A DNA stretch of 43,249 nt from an uncultured Campylobacteraceae bacterium (GCA_913057765.1 CAJXPH010000002.1:1-43249), one strand, 5' to 3'; shown: positions 15,475 through 23,829, numbered from the stretch's first letter. Made by a program: numbers and translations. Notes: a model not told the origin generated them from the letters alone.

Positions 15475-17241
15475 TTAGATAAGTTTATTTAAACTCTTTT
15501 GGTCATTTATTTCATCGGCTATCCAAGGAGAAATAACAAGATTTGATGATAAATCTTTTTTAATTTCATTTATATATTTTAGTTCATTTAAACCTTTTTG
15601 ACATAAAAGATTATTTGAACTCTTTGTAAGTGCAAAACTTCTATTTACTACCCAAGAATAAGAAGAGATACCTGCTCTACTCAAATCTTCTTGCAAATCT
15701 TTTGCTTCGTGAGTTGGTGTTGCCTCAGCAAGAGTTACTATTAAAATCTTTGTAAATTTTTCATCTTTTATTCTTGGAAGTAATGAAGTTAATTCATCAC
15801 TCATTTCATCATTTGAATTTTTAAGAACCTCTTTATGATATGCATTTGAAGCATCAAGAAGTAAAAGAGTATGACCTGTTGGAGCAGTATCTAGTACTAC
15901 AAATCTATCTTTTGCTTTATCAACAGTTTTTGCAAAAGCTTCAAATATTGCAATTTCTTCAATACAAGGAGAACTTAATTCTTCTTTTAATAAAGACATA
16001 TCGTCAGAAGATAGTTTATCTTTATTTTTTGCAATCACAGAGTCTACGTGTCTTTTTATTTCAACTTTTGGATCAATCTTTTCAATTATAAGATTTTTAT
16101 TATCTTGAGAAATATATTCCAAATGCGCTGCAGGATCAGTTGTTGATAAAGTTACTTTATGCCCTTTAGAAACAAGTTTTGAAGCAATAAGTGAAGCTAT
16201 AGTTGTTTTACCAACTCCACCTTTTCCCATAGTCATAATTAAACCATTTCCATCTTTTTCAAAATCTGAAATAAGATTTTCCCAAGAATTAATATCTTTA
16301 AGTGTTTCTTTTAATTCATCTTCAAGTTGCTCTTTTGCACCTTTAAATTCATCCGCAATTTCTTCATTTATAATGCTACGCAAGCTCTCAATTCCTACAA
16401 CACCTTTTGGATAAAATTCAACTTGTGTGTACGATAACTGTTTTAAAGAAGAAGGGATGTTAGAAATTGCTTCTTGTGATTTTAAAGAAAATGCATTTGC
16501 AATTTCATCATTCTCTTCATTTTTAAAAACTCCATTTATCACTAAATGTTGATTTTTCATGCCTTGACTAGATAATTCTAAACTTGCTTTTGAAGCTTCT
16601 ATCAATGATAATTTTTCGGCTCGAGAAACTAAAATTAAAAGTGTTTTATCACTATTTTTTAAATTTTCAACTACATTATCATATAGTTTTTTATATTCTG
16701 AGAGTCCAGAAACTGGACCTAAACAAGAACTTCCTGTCGTATTATCAGCAATAAAATCATTCCAAGCTGCAGGCAATGATAAAAGTCTCAAAGTATGTCC
16801 AGTAGGAGCTGTATCTAAAATAATATGGTCATAAGTAGATACAATATCTTCATCTCCAACGTACTTTGAAAACTCATTAAATCCTGCAATTTCAACTGTA
16901 CAAGCCCCAGATAGTTGCTCTTCCATTTGCTCTATTGCTTCATCTGGTAAAATACCTTTATAAGGTCCAACCATTTTTTCTTTATACTCATTTGCTGCAA
17001 CAACAGGGTTAATGTTCATAGCCCATAAGTTTTCAACTTCATTTACAATTGTAGGAATAGATTTTAATTTTGTATTCAATACCTCATCAAGATTTGATGC
17101 AGGGTCTGTTGATATTAAAAGAACTTTTTTGTTTGCATTTGCAAGTGCAACAGATATTGCACAAGACATAGAAGTTTTACCAACACCACCCTTTCCCGTA
17201 AAAAAAAGAAATTGTGGAATTTTACTTATAAGTTTTTTCAT
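15475..17241 (-). CDS. arsA: Arsenical pump-driving ATPase ArsA
   Basis: ArsA hydrolyses ATP to drive As(III)/Sb(III) efflux through ArsB. The 588 residues hold two homologous halves, each with a deviant Walker A: GKGGVGKTSM near the N-terminus and GKGGVGKTTI near residue 338. Both DTAPTGHTLRLL-type signatures are present. The three cysteines that form the metalloid site in E. coli ArsA appear in equivalent contexts: LSGACTVEIAGF, TGSSCLGPVSGL and LSSPCIEEIAIF. The length matches the 583-residue E. coli enzyme. It is the last gene of the operon, one base after arsD, which delivers As(III) to it. Confidence 0.97.
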   Translation of the reverse strand: MKKLISKIPQFLFFTGKGGVGKTSMSCAISVALANANKKVLLISTDPASNLDEVLNTKLKSIPTIVNEVENLWAMNINPVVAANEYKEKMVGPYKGILPDEAIEQMEEQLSGACTVEIAGFNEFSKYVGDEDIVSTYDHIILDTAPTGHTLRLLSLPAAWNDFIADNTTGSSCLGPVSGLSEYKKLYDNVVENLKNSDKTLLILVSRAEKLSLIEASKASLELSSQGMKNQHLVINGVFKNEENDEIANAFSLKSQEAISNIPSSLKQLSYTQVEFYPKGVVGIESLRSIINEEIADEFKGAKEQLEDELKETLKDINSWENLISDFEKDGNGLIMTMGKGGVGKTTIASLIASKLVSKGHKVTLSTTDPAAHLEYISQDNKNLIIEKIDPKVEIKRHVDSVIAKNKDKLSSDDMSLLKEELSSPCIEEIAIFEAFAKTVDKAKDRFVVLDTAPTGHTLLLLDASNAYHKEVLKNSNDEMSDELTSLLPRIKDEKFTKILIVTLAEATPTHEAKDLQEDLSRAGISSYSWVVNRSFALTKSSNNLLCQKGLNELKYINEIKKDLSSNLVISPWIADEINDQKSLNKLI

Positions 17242-17242
17242 T

Positions 17243-17566
17243 TTAGAACTTTGCTATAAATGCTGCTAAACCAAGTTTTGAACTAAGTTCAGGAACACTT
17301 GGATAATTTTTAGAAAATACAAGTTCTTCATCAACAAAAAATAATGGTAAAGAATCAACACCCTCTTCTTTTAGAATTCTTGTAACTTCTTTATTTATAA
17401 CATACTCTGCTGGTTCAGTTGTAAGTCCAAATCTATTTATTTCAAATTTTTCTTTATCAAGTGTCGTTAAAAAATTTGCAAGTTGCACTAATTTTGTATC
17501 AATTTCTGTTCCACAAACTCCAGTTGGACAACACATAGCTGGATCATATATTTTTAATGTTTTCAT
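17243..17566 (-). CDS. arsD: Arsenite metallochaperone ArsD
   Basis: ArsD binds As(III), passes it to ArsA and has weak repressor activity in some operons. The 107-residue protein has the essential N-terminal cysteines: DPAMCCPTGVCG gives Cys12, Cys13 and Cys18. The later vicinal cysteine pairs found in the plasmid R773 protein are absent, as in many chromosomal ArsD proteins; these pairs are not needed for chaperone work. It is immediately followed by arsA and preceded by the small thioredoxin-like gene. The ATG at 17566 is preceded by an AAGAAG purine stretch. Confidence 0.95.
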   Translation of the reverse strand: MKTLKIYDPAMCCPTGVCGTEIDTKLVQLANFLTTLDKEKFEINRFGLTTEPAEYVINKEVTRILKEEGVDSLPLFFVDEELVFSKNYPSVPELSSKLGLAAFIAKF

Positions 17567-17583
17567 TTTTCTTCTTTATATAT

Positions 17584-17814
17584 TTATTTAAATAATGCTT
17601 TTATTTCTTCTGAAGTTAATAGTTTCCCTGTAGATTTTACTTCACCATCAATTACTAAACCTGGAGTATTCATAACCCCATACTCCATTATTTTAATTAC
17701 ATCTTCTACTTTTTCAACTTCTGCAAAAATCCCAGCTTCGGCTATTGCTTTTTTTACATTTTCCATTAAAGCCTGACATTTGGGACATCCTGTTCCTAAA
17801 ATCTCAATTTTCAT
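17584..17814 (-). CDS. Small thioredoxin-fold protein (TM0996/MTH895 type)
   Basis: This 76-residue redox protein has a thioredoxin fold and a CPKC active site (GTGCPKCQAL, Cys10 and Cys13), followed by MNTPGLVIDGEV with the cis-proline. Its size and motif match the minimal glutaredoxin-like TM0996/MTH895 family, often found next to ArsP/SO_0444-type permeases. Its start codon overlaps the rhodanese stop (TAATG). In this operon it could recycle the disulfide formed in ArsC or serve the permease or rhodanese. It has no signal peptide, so it works in the cytoplasm. The exact partner is unproven. Confidence 0.9.
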   Translation of the reverse strand: MKIEILGTGCPKCQALMENVKKAIAEAGIFAEVEKVEDVIKIMEYGVMNTPGLVIDGEVKSTGKLLTSEEIKALFK

Positions 17815-18257
17815 TATTGTTCCTTCTTAACTTTTTTATACTCTTGTAAAAACTCTTTGGCATTATCTCCTCTTAGATAATCCACAGCTTTTAATAAACC
17901 ATCACTTAAATACCTTACATTAAAACCTTTTTGTTTTAAATATACTCTTGCAATATTTGCTCTATCATTGTGAGGACAAGCAGTAATGATTAACTTTGAC
18001 TTATCTAATTCATCAAGTCTATTAGGGAGTTCATTTAAAGGGATATTTTTAGTAAACCCTAAACTCCATACTTCAAACTCTTCTTTAAATCTTATATCAA
18101 TAACTTCAGCTTTTCCTTCTTCTACAAGATTGAGCATCTCAACCATTTTAATTTTCATGTTAGTTCGTTCTTCATAATCAAATGTTTTAATATATTCTTC
18201 TAAATCATTTGAATATAAAGAAATACAACACAATAAAAGCAGTAAAATTTTATTCAT
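17814..18257 (-). CDS. Exported rhodanese-like protein
   Basis: This is a 147-residue protein with an N-terminal signal peptide (MNKILLLLLCCISLYS) and a single rhodanese domain. The active-site loop is TACPHNDRA, with Cys94 followed five residues later by arginine, the sulfur-transferase pattern. IDIRFKEEFEVW is the conserved domain entry. I choose the ATG at 18257, which has GGGGAAG just before it and yields the signal peptide. An upstream start at 18302 would overlap the permease gene and bury the signal. It should act in the periplasm. A periplasmic rhodanese inside an ars operon is unusual; polysulfide or thiosulfate handling near the permease is a guess. Confidence 0.85.
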   Translation of the reverse strand: MNKILLLLLCCISLYSNDLEEYIKTFDYEERTNMKIKMVEMLNLVEEGKAEVIDIRFKEEFEVWSLGFTKNIPLNELPNRLDELDKSKLIITACPHNDRANIARVYLKQKGFNVRYLSDGLLKAVDYLRGDNAKEFLQEYKKVKKEQ

Positions 18258-18273
18258 CTTCTTCCCCAATTTT

Positions 18274-19233
18274 TTATAAAATTGCATTAAAAATATAACC
18301 AACTAATAAAATAGCACTTCCTACTATAGAAAAGAATATACTTATTAATTTCAAAGACATTACTCTTTTTAGAATCATAGCTTCTGGTAAACTAAGTGCA
18401 ACAACTGCCATCATAAATGATAATGCAGTCCCCAATAACATTCCTTTTGAAGTAAGTACTTCAATTAGAGGAATCATCCCTGCTGCACTTGAATACATTG
18501 GAATTCCCATAAAAACCCCAATTAAAGGGGCATACCATACATCACCACCTGCATATTTTATAATAAACTCTTCGGGAACATATCCATGAATAAATGCTCC
18601 AATTGCAATACCTATAATAACATACAGATAAATCTTATTAAAAATATCTTTTGTACCATCCCATGCTTCTTTTAAGTGATTTGAAAAAGCATTGTTTTCA
18701 TTTACATTATTTCCACAACAAGAAACTGGTTTTATATCTATAAGTACCTCTTTTTCTAAATCCATACTTCCTATTATTAAACCTGCAATAATTGCAATTA
18801 ATAAAGCACAAGCTATATATAGTAAGGCAATTTTATATCCAAAAAGTGAGAAAAGAAGTGCTATTACAACGGCATCACTCAAAGGTGCAGATATCAAATA
18901 AGAAAAGGTAACGCCTAAAGGAATTCTAGCTTGTAAAAATCCTAAAAAAAGAGGAATTGCACTACACGAACAAAAAGGTGTCAAAACACCAAAAAATGCC
19001 GCAAAAACATGACCTAAAAGTTTATGTTTTCCTTGAAGGTAATCTCTTATTTTTTCTACAGGGAAATAACTTCTAAGTAATGTAACTAAATAAATAATAC
19101 CAATTAATAAAATAAAAATCTTTACAGTATCAAATATAAAAAAATGAATAGATTGTGATAGATGTGCTGTTTTATCTAATCCAATTAAAGTATAGATTAG
19201 ATAATCAACAAACTTTTCCCAATAGATAAACAT
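18274..19233 (-). CDS. ArsP / SO_0444-type permease
   Basis: This is a 319-residue integral membrane permease with about eight helices. The conserved motif GVLTPFCSCSAIPLFLGF carries paired cysteines, and ISAPLSDAVVIALL is typical of the family. A central cytoplasmic loop holds SCCGNN, a vicinal cysteine pair that could bind a thiophilic metal or metalloid. C. jejuni ArsP, a related permease, exports organoarsenicals; other members are linked to copper or zinc. Placed between arsC and a thioredoxin/rhodanese pair and under the arsB promoter, an arsenical substrate is most likely. The start codon overlaps the arsC stop (TAATG). Confidence 0.85.
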   Translation of the reverse strand: MFIYWEKFVDYLIYTLIGLDKTAHLSQSIHFFIFDTVKIFILLIGIIYLVTLLRSYFPVEKIRDYLQGKHKLLGHVFAAFFGVLTPFCSCSAIPLFLGFLQARIPLGVTFSYLISAPLSDAVVIALLFSLFGYKIALLYIACALLIAIIAGLIIGSMDLEKEVLIDIKPVSCCGNNVNENNAFSNHLKEAWDGTKDIFNKIYLYVIIGIAIGAFIHGYVPEEFIIKYAGGDVWYAPLIGVFMGIPMYSSAAGMIPLIEVLTSKGMLLGTALSFMMAVVALSLPEAMILKRVMSLKLISIFFSIVGSAILLVGYIFNAIL

Positions 19234-19637
19234 TATAGACCTAATTCTTCTTTTACTTTAGGTAATAAAGTTTTATAGACTTCATCATACGTATCTAAAA
19301 ATGCATCAAATTCTTTTCCATCTGGATCTTCAAAACTGATATGAATTACTTTTACAGCTTTAGGAAACATTGGACAAGTTTCATGAGCATTATCACAAAC
19401 TGTTACTACTAAATCATATTTATTATCTATTACCTTATCAATAGTTTTAGAATGATATTCTTCTTTCCAAATATTTTTTTGCTCTAATAACTTTTTTGCA
19501 TTTGGATTTACTCTTCCACTTGCTTTCACACCTGAAGAATCTGAACTAGCTCCATCAATAAACGCATTTATTTGAGCTTCTGCAATAATACTTCTACAAG
19601 AATTTCCTGTACATAAAATTAAAACTTTCTTATCCAT
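19233..19637 (-). CDS. arsC: Arsenate reductase, thioredoxin-coupled (ArsC)
   Basis: This enzyme reduces As(V) to As(III) for export. The 134-residue protein belongs to the low-molecular-weight phosphatase fold: the P-loop LILCTGNSCRS gives the nucleophile Cys9 in a CX5R motif. The redox pair Cys81 and Cys88 (VTVCDNAHETCPMFP) matches Cys82/Cys89 of the S. aureus enzyme. This places it in the thioredoxin-dependent class rather than the glutaredoxin-dependent E. coli class. The small CPKC protein in the same operon is a plausible reductant. It lies 15 bases downstream of arsB. Confidence 0.95.
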   Translation of the reverse strand: MDKKVLILCTGNSCRSIIAEAQINAFIDGASSDSSGVKASGRVNPNAKKLLEQKNIWKEEYHSKTIDKVIDNKYDLVVTVCDNAHETCPMFPKAVKVIHISFEDPDGKEFDAFLDTYDEVYKTLLPKVKEELGL

Positions 19638-19652
19638 AATATTTTCTCCTAA

Positions 19653-20921
19653 TTAAAATATAGCTAATGCTAATAATACAATCAATAACACCGGAGGTGT
19701 TATAATTAAACCAAATTTACTATACTGTGCAAATGAAATATTTACACCTTTCTTAGCTAAAACATGAAGCCAAAGAAGAGTTGCTAAAGAACCAAATGGC
19801 GTCATTTTTGGTCCTAAGTTACATCCTATGATATTTGCATACGCTAAAGCTTGGTTTGGAATATCTCCCATCTTGTCAAGGGCAATATCCATAATCATAA
19901 CTGTTGGCATATTGTTCATAATAGCACTTAAGAATGCAGATAAGAAACCTGTTCCTATAATTGCTATAGTGTCACCTCTGGATGCTAAATCTTTAAGTAT
20001 GATTGTTAAATAATCAGTAAGCCCTGCATTTTTTAAACCATATACAACAATATATAAACCAATACTAAACCAAACAACTTGCCAAGGTGCTTCTTTAATA
20101 ATATGTATAGGTTCAACAGTTTTAAATAGTGTTGCAATAATTAAAAATAGAGCTCCACCACCTAAAGCAAATACTGCAACAGGTAAATTATAGGCATCTC
20201 CAATAAAATATCCTACAAGAAGTACTGCTAAAAATATCCATGATATATAAAATAGAGTTTTATTTTTAATAGCTGTTTCTGGATCTTTTAATAAAGATAT
20301 ATCAATCTTTTTAGGAATATCTTTTCTTAATAAAATCCATAAGAAAACAATAGATGCGATAACACTCACAACATATGGAATAATCATATTTGTAAAATAC
20401 TCTCCAAAGCCTATATTAAAATAATTTGCAGTTACAATATTTGTAAGGTTTGAAAAAACAAATGGCAAGGATGCACTATCAGATATAAACCCACCCGCTA
20501 GCAAAAAAGCCACTATAGATTTCATATTTAAATTTAATATTCTCATCTTAGCAAGTAAAATTGGTGTTAAAATTAGTGCGGCCCCATCATTTGCAAATAA
20601 AGCTGAAACAAAAGCTCCAAGGAGAATTGAATAAACAAACATTTTAAAACCATCACCATTTGAGAATTTTGCCATTTTTAGTGCTGCCCATTCAAAAAAA
20701 CCAATCTCATCTAAAACCATAGATAAAATTATAATTCCTATAAAGGATAAAGTTGCATCCCAAACTATATCTGTTACAATAAGTACATCATCTAAACTCA
20801 CAACTCCTAAAACTAAAGCAACTATTGCCCCAATGACAGCGGTTGTTCCTATTTGTAAATCTCTTGGTTGCCAAATCACAAAAATAAGTGTAATAATAAA
20901 AATTGCACTAGCTAATATCAT
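19653..20921 (-). CDS. arsB: Arsenite efflux transporter ArsB
   Basis: ArsB is a 12-helix As(III)/Sb(III) antiporter that can also work with ArsA. The 422 residues match the E. coli protein closely in pattern: the opening ILASAIFIITLIFVIWQP, then DEIGFFEWAALKMAKF, then ALFANDGAALILTPILLAKM, and near the end NIIGCNLGPKMTPFGSLATL. It is ArsB, not the unrelated Acr3. It opens the second ars transcription unit. Upstream sit an AT-rich promoter, an ArsR-like operator (20944-20963) and the terminator of the arsR unit. AGGA precedes the ATG. Confidence 0.96.
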   Translation of the reverse strand: MILASAIFIITLIFVIWQPRDLQIGTTAVIGAIVALVLGVVSLDDVLIVTDIVWDATLSFIGIIILSMVLDEIGFFEWAALKMAKFSNGDGFKMFVYSILLGAFVSALFANDGAALILTPILLAKMRILNLNMKSIVAFLLAGGFISDSASLPFVFSNLTNIVTANYFNIGFGEYFTNMIIPYVVSVIASIVFLWILLRKDIPKKIDISLLKDPETAIKNKTLFYISWIFLAVLLVGYFIGDAYNLPVAVFALGGGALFLIIATLFKTVEPIHIIKEAPWQVVWFSIGLYIVVYGLKNAGLTDYLTIILKDLASRGDTIAIIGTGFLSAFLSAIMNNMPTVMIMDIALDKMGDIPNQALAYANIIGCNLGPKMTPFGSLATLLWLHVLAKKGVNISFAQYSKFGLIITPPVLLIVLLALAIF

Positions 20922-20943
20922 ATTTTTCCTAAATTATATTTTT

Positions 20944-20963
20944 ATATATCAAGATATATTGAT
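20944..20963. promoter_or_regulatory. ArsR-like operator upstream of arsB
   Basis: ATATATCAAGATATATTGAT is a one-mismatch copy of the centre of the 38-bp palindrome upstream of arsR. It lies 23 bases before the arsB start and overlaps a TATAAA that could be the -10, so bound ArsR would block arsB directly. Confidence 0.65.
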
Positions 20964-20974
20964 GTTATTTTAAT

Positions 20975-20999
20975 AAAAAAAAGTAACCTTTTGGTTACT
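20975..20999 (-). terminator. Rho-independent terminator of the arsR-GGCT unit
   Basis: On the minus strand AGTAACC-aaaa-GGTTACT is followed by eight T residues. The gene's stop codon is within the first arm. It separates arsR-GGCT from the arsB promoter. Confidence 0.85.
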
Positions 21000-21348
21000 C
21001 TTCTTCCATTTCAATTACTGCTGGTTTTAATGTATAAATAAATGTATCTACATCTAACTCATCATATCTCTCTACAGTAACAGGAGTTCTTTGAAATTCT
21101 GAACCTTCAAATTCATCTAAATTATCCCAGTGGTTGATTAAGTTTGATGAATAAAATATATATCCATGAATTGTATCTCTCTGGTCATCTAATCTAATTC
21201 CAGGATAACCCATTCCCGCCGACCATCCAGCATCAACTAACTTACCTTTAACAGTTGCTGGTACAAATTTCCCAACAACTTCTTCTAAAACATGTCCATT
21301 TGGACAGTTTGGCATTAATGTTCCGTATACAAATAGTGTTTCAGTCAT
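20995..21348 (-). CDS. Gamma-glutamylcyclotransferase-like (AIG2/GGCT family) protein
   Basis: This 117-residue protein has the GGCT fold: LFVYGTLMPN at the N-terminus holds the YGTL substrate loop, and HWDNLDEFEG holds the conserved glutamate region. GYIFYSS and a YDELDVDTFIYTL strand complete the barrel. Members act on gamma-glutamyl amines or peptides, including glutathione fragments; many are uncharacterised. It overlaps the arsR stop by one base (TAATG) and ends in a terminator, so it is expressed strictly with arsR and thus probably induced by As(III). A role in thiol metabolism or in modifying a gamma-glutamyl-arsenic adduct is possible but speculative. Confidence 0.85.
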   Translation of the reverse strand: MTETLFVYGTLMPNCPNGHVLEEVVGKFVPATVKGKLVDAGWSAGMGYPGIRLDDQRDTIHGYIFYSSNLINHWDNLDEFEGSEFQRTPVTVERYDELDVDTFIYTLKPAVIEMEEE

Positions 21349-21656
21349 TATGTATTACAAGCCTTTATTATATTTGGTAATTCTATATCAAGGGTCATTA
21401 TCTCTTTTATAGAAGCTTTTCTAAATTCATCAAGAGGAGTTCTCACTGAATAGTAAGCCCATCTACCTTCTCTTTCAACTCTTAAAAATCCTGCTTCTTT
21501 TAAAATTTTTAAATGTCGTGAGAGTCTTGATTGAATCATATCAAAAGAATGTTCTAAATCACATACACAACATTTTCCATGAATATTTATAAATTTTAAT
21601 AGTTTTACTCTAGTTTCATCATTTAATGCAGAAGTAGATTTTAAAAAAATATCCAT
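21348..21656 (-). CDS. arsR: ArsR-family arsenite-responsive repressor
   Basis: This is a 102-residue ArsR/SmtB winged-helix repressor. The inducer site is the CVCDL motif in the alpha-3 helix (Cys30 and Cys32, with an extra Cys29), as in E. coli ArsR. The recognition helix follows (MIQSRLSRHLKIL) and then the wing EREGRWAYYSV. As(III) binding to the cysteines should release DNA. Its promoter carries a perfect 38-bp palindrome overlapping the -35, and a shorter copy precedes arsB, so it probably controls both units. AGGAGA precedes the ATG. Confidence 0.95.
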   Translation of the reverse strand: MDIFLKSTSALNDETRVKLLKFINIHGKCCVCDLEHSFDMIQSRLSRHLKILKEAGFLRVEREGRWAYYSVRTPLDEFRKASIKEIMTLDIELPNIIKACNT

Positions 21657-21678
21657 AGTATCTCCTTTGATTTTTAAA

Positions 21679-21707
21679 AGTATATCAAAAAAAATCTAAT
21701 ATATCAA
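21679..21707 (-). promoter_or_regulatory. arsR promoter
   Basis: On the minus strand TTGATA (21707-21702) and TATACT (21684-21679) are 17 bases apart, and the -35 is inside the operator palindrome. The ATG lies 22 bases beyond the -10. Confidence 0.65.
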
Positions 21708-21729
21708 GATATCTTGATATATTAGATTT
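21692..21729. promoter_or_regulatory. ArsR operator: perfect 38-bp palindrome
   Basis: The 19-base arm aaatctaatatatcaagat is followed immediately by its exact reverse complement, with no spacer and no mismatch. The inner ATATCAAGAT/ATCTTGATAT is the part shared with the arsB operator. It overlaps the arsR -35. Confidence 0.75.
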
Positions 21730-21730
21730 A

Positions 21731-21765
21731 AAAAAAGTAGAATAAAAAAATTATTCTACTTTTTT
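21731..21765 (-). terminator. tkt terminator
   Basis: A 15-bp stem (aaaaaagtagaataa / ttattctactttttt) with a five-base loop lies 17 bases after the tkt stop. A-runs and T-runs flank both sides, giving a strong rho-independent terminator. It directly abuts the arsR operator. Confidence 0.85.
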
Positions 21766-21782
21766 AGCTTTTAGTTTAAAAT

Positions 21783-23693
21783 CTATAAATCGTTTTTAAT
21801 TCTTTTAACAATTGATTCAATAGTGAATCCAAACTCATTAAATAAATCTTTTGCTGGTGCAGAAGCACCGAATGTATCCATACCATAAACTACATCTGCA
21901 AACTTGTAGTATTCCATACCACGTGCTGCTTCAACTGCAAATACTTTTGTGCTTGGGTCAATAATAGAATCAATATATTTTTTATCTTGCTCAACAAGTA
22001 AATCAAAACAAGGAACAGAAACAATATTTGCTTTGATTCCATCTTTTTCTAACTGGCAAGCTGATTGCATTGCTAACATAAGTTCAGAACCAGATGCCAT
22101 AATTGTAACTGTAGCACCTTCTCTTTTCTTAATTAAATATCCACCATTTGCAACAGTTCCAATTTCTCTAGAATCTTTTAATACTTTTAGCCCTTGTCTT
22201 GAACATACAAATGCAGAAGGTGCATTTAATTTTAATGCAATTTTCCAAGACTCAACATTTTCTGTAGCATCTGCTGGTCTAAATGTATAGAAGTTTGGTA
22301 ATGCTCTAAATTGAGATAAATGTTCAATTGGTTGGTGAGTTGGTCCATCTTCTCCAACACCAATCGAATCATGTGTCCATACGAAATGTTGTGGAATAGA
22401 AGCTAATGCCGCAATTCTAGCAGCTGGTTTTAAATAATCTGAGAATACAAAGAATGTAGCTGAGAATACTCTATATAAACCATAAAGGTTCATTGCATTT
22501 GTCATTGCTGCCATTGCATGTTCTTTAATACCAAAGTGAATATTTTTTCCATTTGGAAAATCACCCATACCTTTTAGTTCAGTTTTATTTGATGGAGCAA
22601 GGTCAGCTGAACCACCCATGAAACCAGGAATTGCAGTTGCAATTGCATTTAAGATTTTATGATTTGAATCTCTTGTTGCAACAGATGAGTCTGCTTCAAA
22701 TTCTGGGTAAACAATAGAATCAAAATCAGGATTTTGAAGTTCTTTAATTTTTGCTTTACTTTGGGCACTTAATGAGTCAGTCCATGCATTTTCTGCATCA
22801 ACACCTTTCATTAATTTATCAAAGGCACCTTTAATATCATAAGGAACTTCAAATGTTTTTTCAGGATCAAAACCAGCTTTGATTTTTGAAGCTTTGATCT
22901 CATCATCACCTAATGGAGCACCATGTGTATGATGGCTTCCTTCCATAGTTGCAGCACCTTTACCAATTGCTGTATTTGCAATGATTAAGGCAGGTTTATT
23001 TGAAGCTTTTGCAGCAACAATTGCTTTATCAATTTGGTCAAAGTTATGTCCATCAATATCAAATACTTCAAAATCAATTGCTTGAAATCTTTTCTTAACA
23101 TTTTCACTCCACGCAATAGAAGTATCTCCTTCAATTGTAATATTATTTGAATCATAAATTACAACAAGATTATCTAATTTTAAATGTCCTGCTGTTGCAC
23201 ATGCTTCATAAGAGATACCTTCTTGTAAGTCTCCATCTCCACATAAACAATATACGTTGTGATTAATAACATCTTTTCCTAAAGTATTTTGTGCATATTT
23301 CGAAGCCATTGCAAAACCAACTGCATTTGAGATACCTTGCCCTAAAGGTCCTGTTGTAATTTCAATACCATGAGTATGTCCATATTCAGGATGTCCTGGA
23401 GTTTTAGAATTAAATTGTCTAAATTCTCTCATATCAGGTAAACTTACATTAAATCCCCAAAGATGTAATAAAGAATAAACTAAACCTGTAGCGTGACCAC
23501 CAGAAAATACAAGTCTATCTCTATTTAACCATTTTTCATTTGCAGGGTTTAAATTTAAGTGAGAACTTAAAACTGTTGCAATATCAGCCATACCCATTGG
23601 TGCACCTGGGTGTCCTGAGTTCGCTTTTTGAACCATATCAGCAGCTAAGAACCTAATTGTATCTGCTTGTTTTTGAAGAAGTTGTTTTGACAT
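21783..23693 (-). CDS. tkt: Transketolase
   Basis: Transketolase moves two-carbon units between sugar phosphates in the non-oxidative pentose phosphate pathway, using thiamine diphosphate. The protein is 636 residues from the ATG at 23693, which has AGGA seven bases before it. An in-frame ATG at 23711 adds six residues without a better site. Diagnostic features are ANSGHPGAPMGMADIA near the N-terminus, the cofactor motif GDGDLQEGISYEA, GHNFDQIDKA, and HDSIGVGEDGPTHQPIEHLS in the middle domain. The length is standard. It is monocistronic between two hairpins. Typical Campylobacterota lack part of glycolysis, so transketolase is important for pentose supply; that is background, not seen here. 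Confidence 0.97.
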   Translation of the reverse strand: MSKQLLQKQADTIRFLAADMVQKANSGHPGAPMGMADIATVLSSHLNLNPANEKWLNRDRLVFSGGHATGLVYSLLHLWGFNVSLPDMREFRQFNSKTPGHPEYGHTHGIEITTGPLGQGISNAVGFAMASKYAQNTLGKDVINHNVYCLCGDGDLQEGISYEACATAGHLKLDNLVVIYDSNNITIEGDTSIAWSENVKKRFQAIDFEVFDIDGHNFDQIDKAIVAAKASNKPALIIANTAIGKGAATMEGSHHTHGAPLGDDEIKASKIKAGFDPEKTFEVPYDIKGAFDKLMKGVDAENAWTDSLSAQSKAKIKELQNPDFDSIVYPEFEADSSVATRDSNHKILNAIATAIPGFMGGSADLAPSNKTELKGMGDFPNGKNIHFGIKEHAMAAMTNAMNLYGLYRVFSATFFVFSDYLKPAARIAALASIPQHFVWTHDSIGVGEDGPTHQPIEHLSQFRALPNFYTFRPADATENVESWKIALKLNAPSAFVCSRQGLKVLKDSREIGTVANGGYLIKKREGATVTIMASGSELMLAMQSACQLEKDGIKANIVSVPCFDLLVEQDKKYIDSIIDPSTKVFAVEAARGMEYYKFADVVYGMDTFGASAPAKDLFNEFGFTIESIVKRIKNDL

Positions 23694-23792
23694 AATTTTC
23701 CTAATTATCATGGATTGTGTGTATGTATATTGATGCGATTATAACTAAAAGTTGTTAAATAGTTTTTGAAGTAAATAAAAAGAGGGTTTAAG

Positions 23793-23815
23793 AGAAAAGG
23801 AGAAACTCCTTTTCT
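23793..23815 (-). terminator. Hairpin after the giant adhesin gene
   Basis: A ten-base-pair stem (agaaaaggag / ctccttttct) with a three-base loop lies 15 bases beyond the adhesin stop codon. The T-run follows only after a further dozen bases, so its strength is uncertain. Confidence 0.5.
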
Positions 23816-23829
23816 TCTTAAATTATATA

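Noticed and set aside
21979-22290. Plus-strand frame opposite transketolase
   Set aside because: It is antisense to conserved tkt sequence with no independent support.
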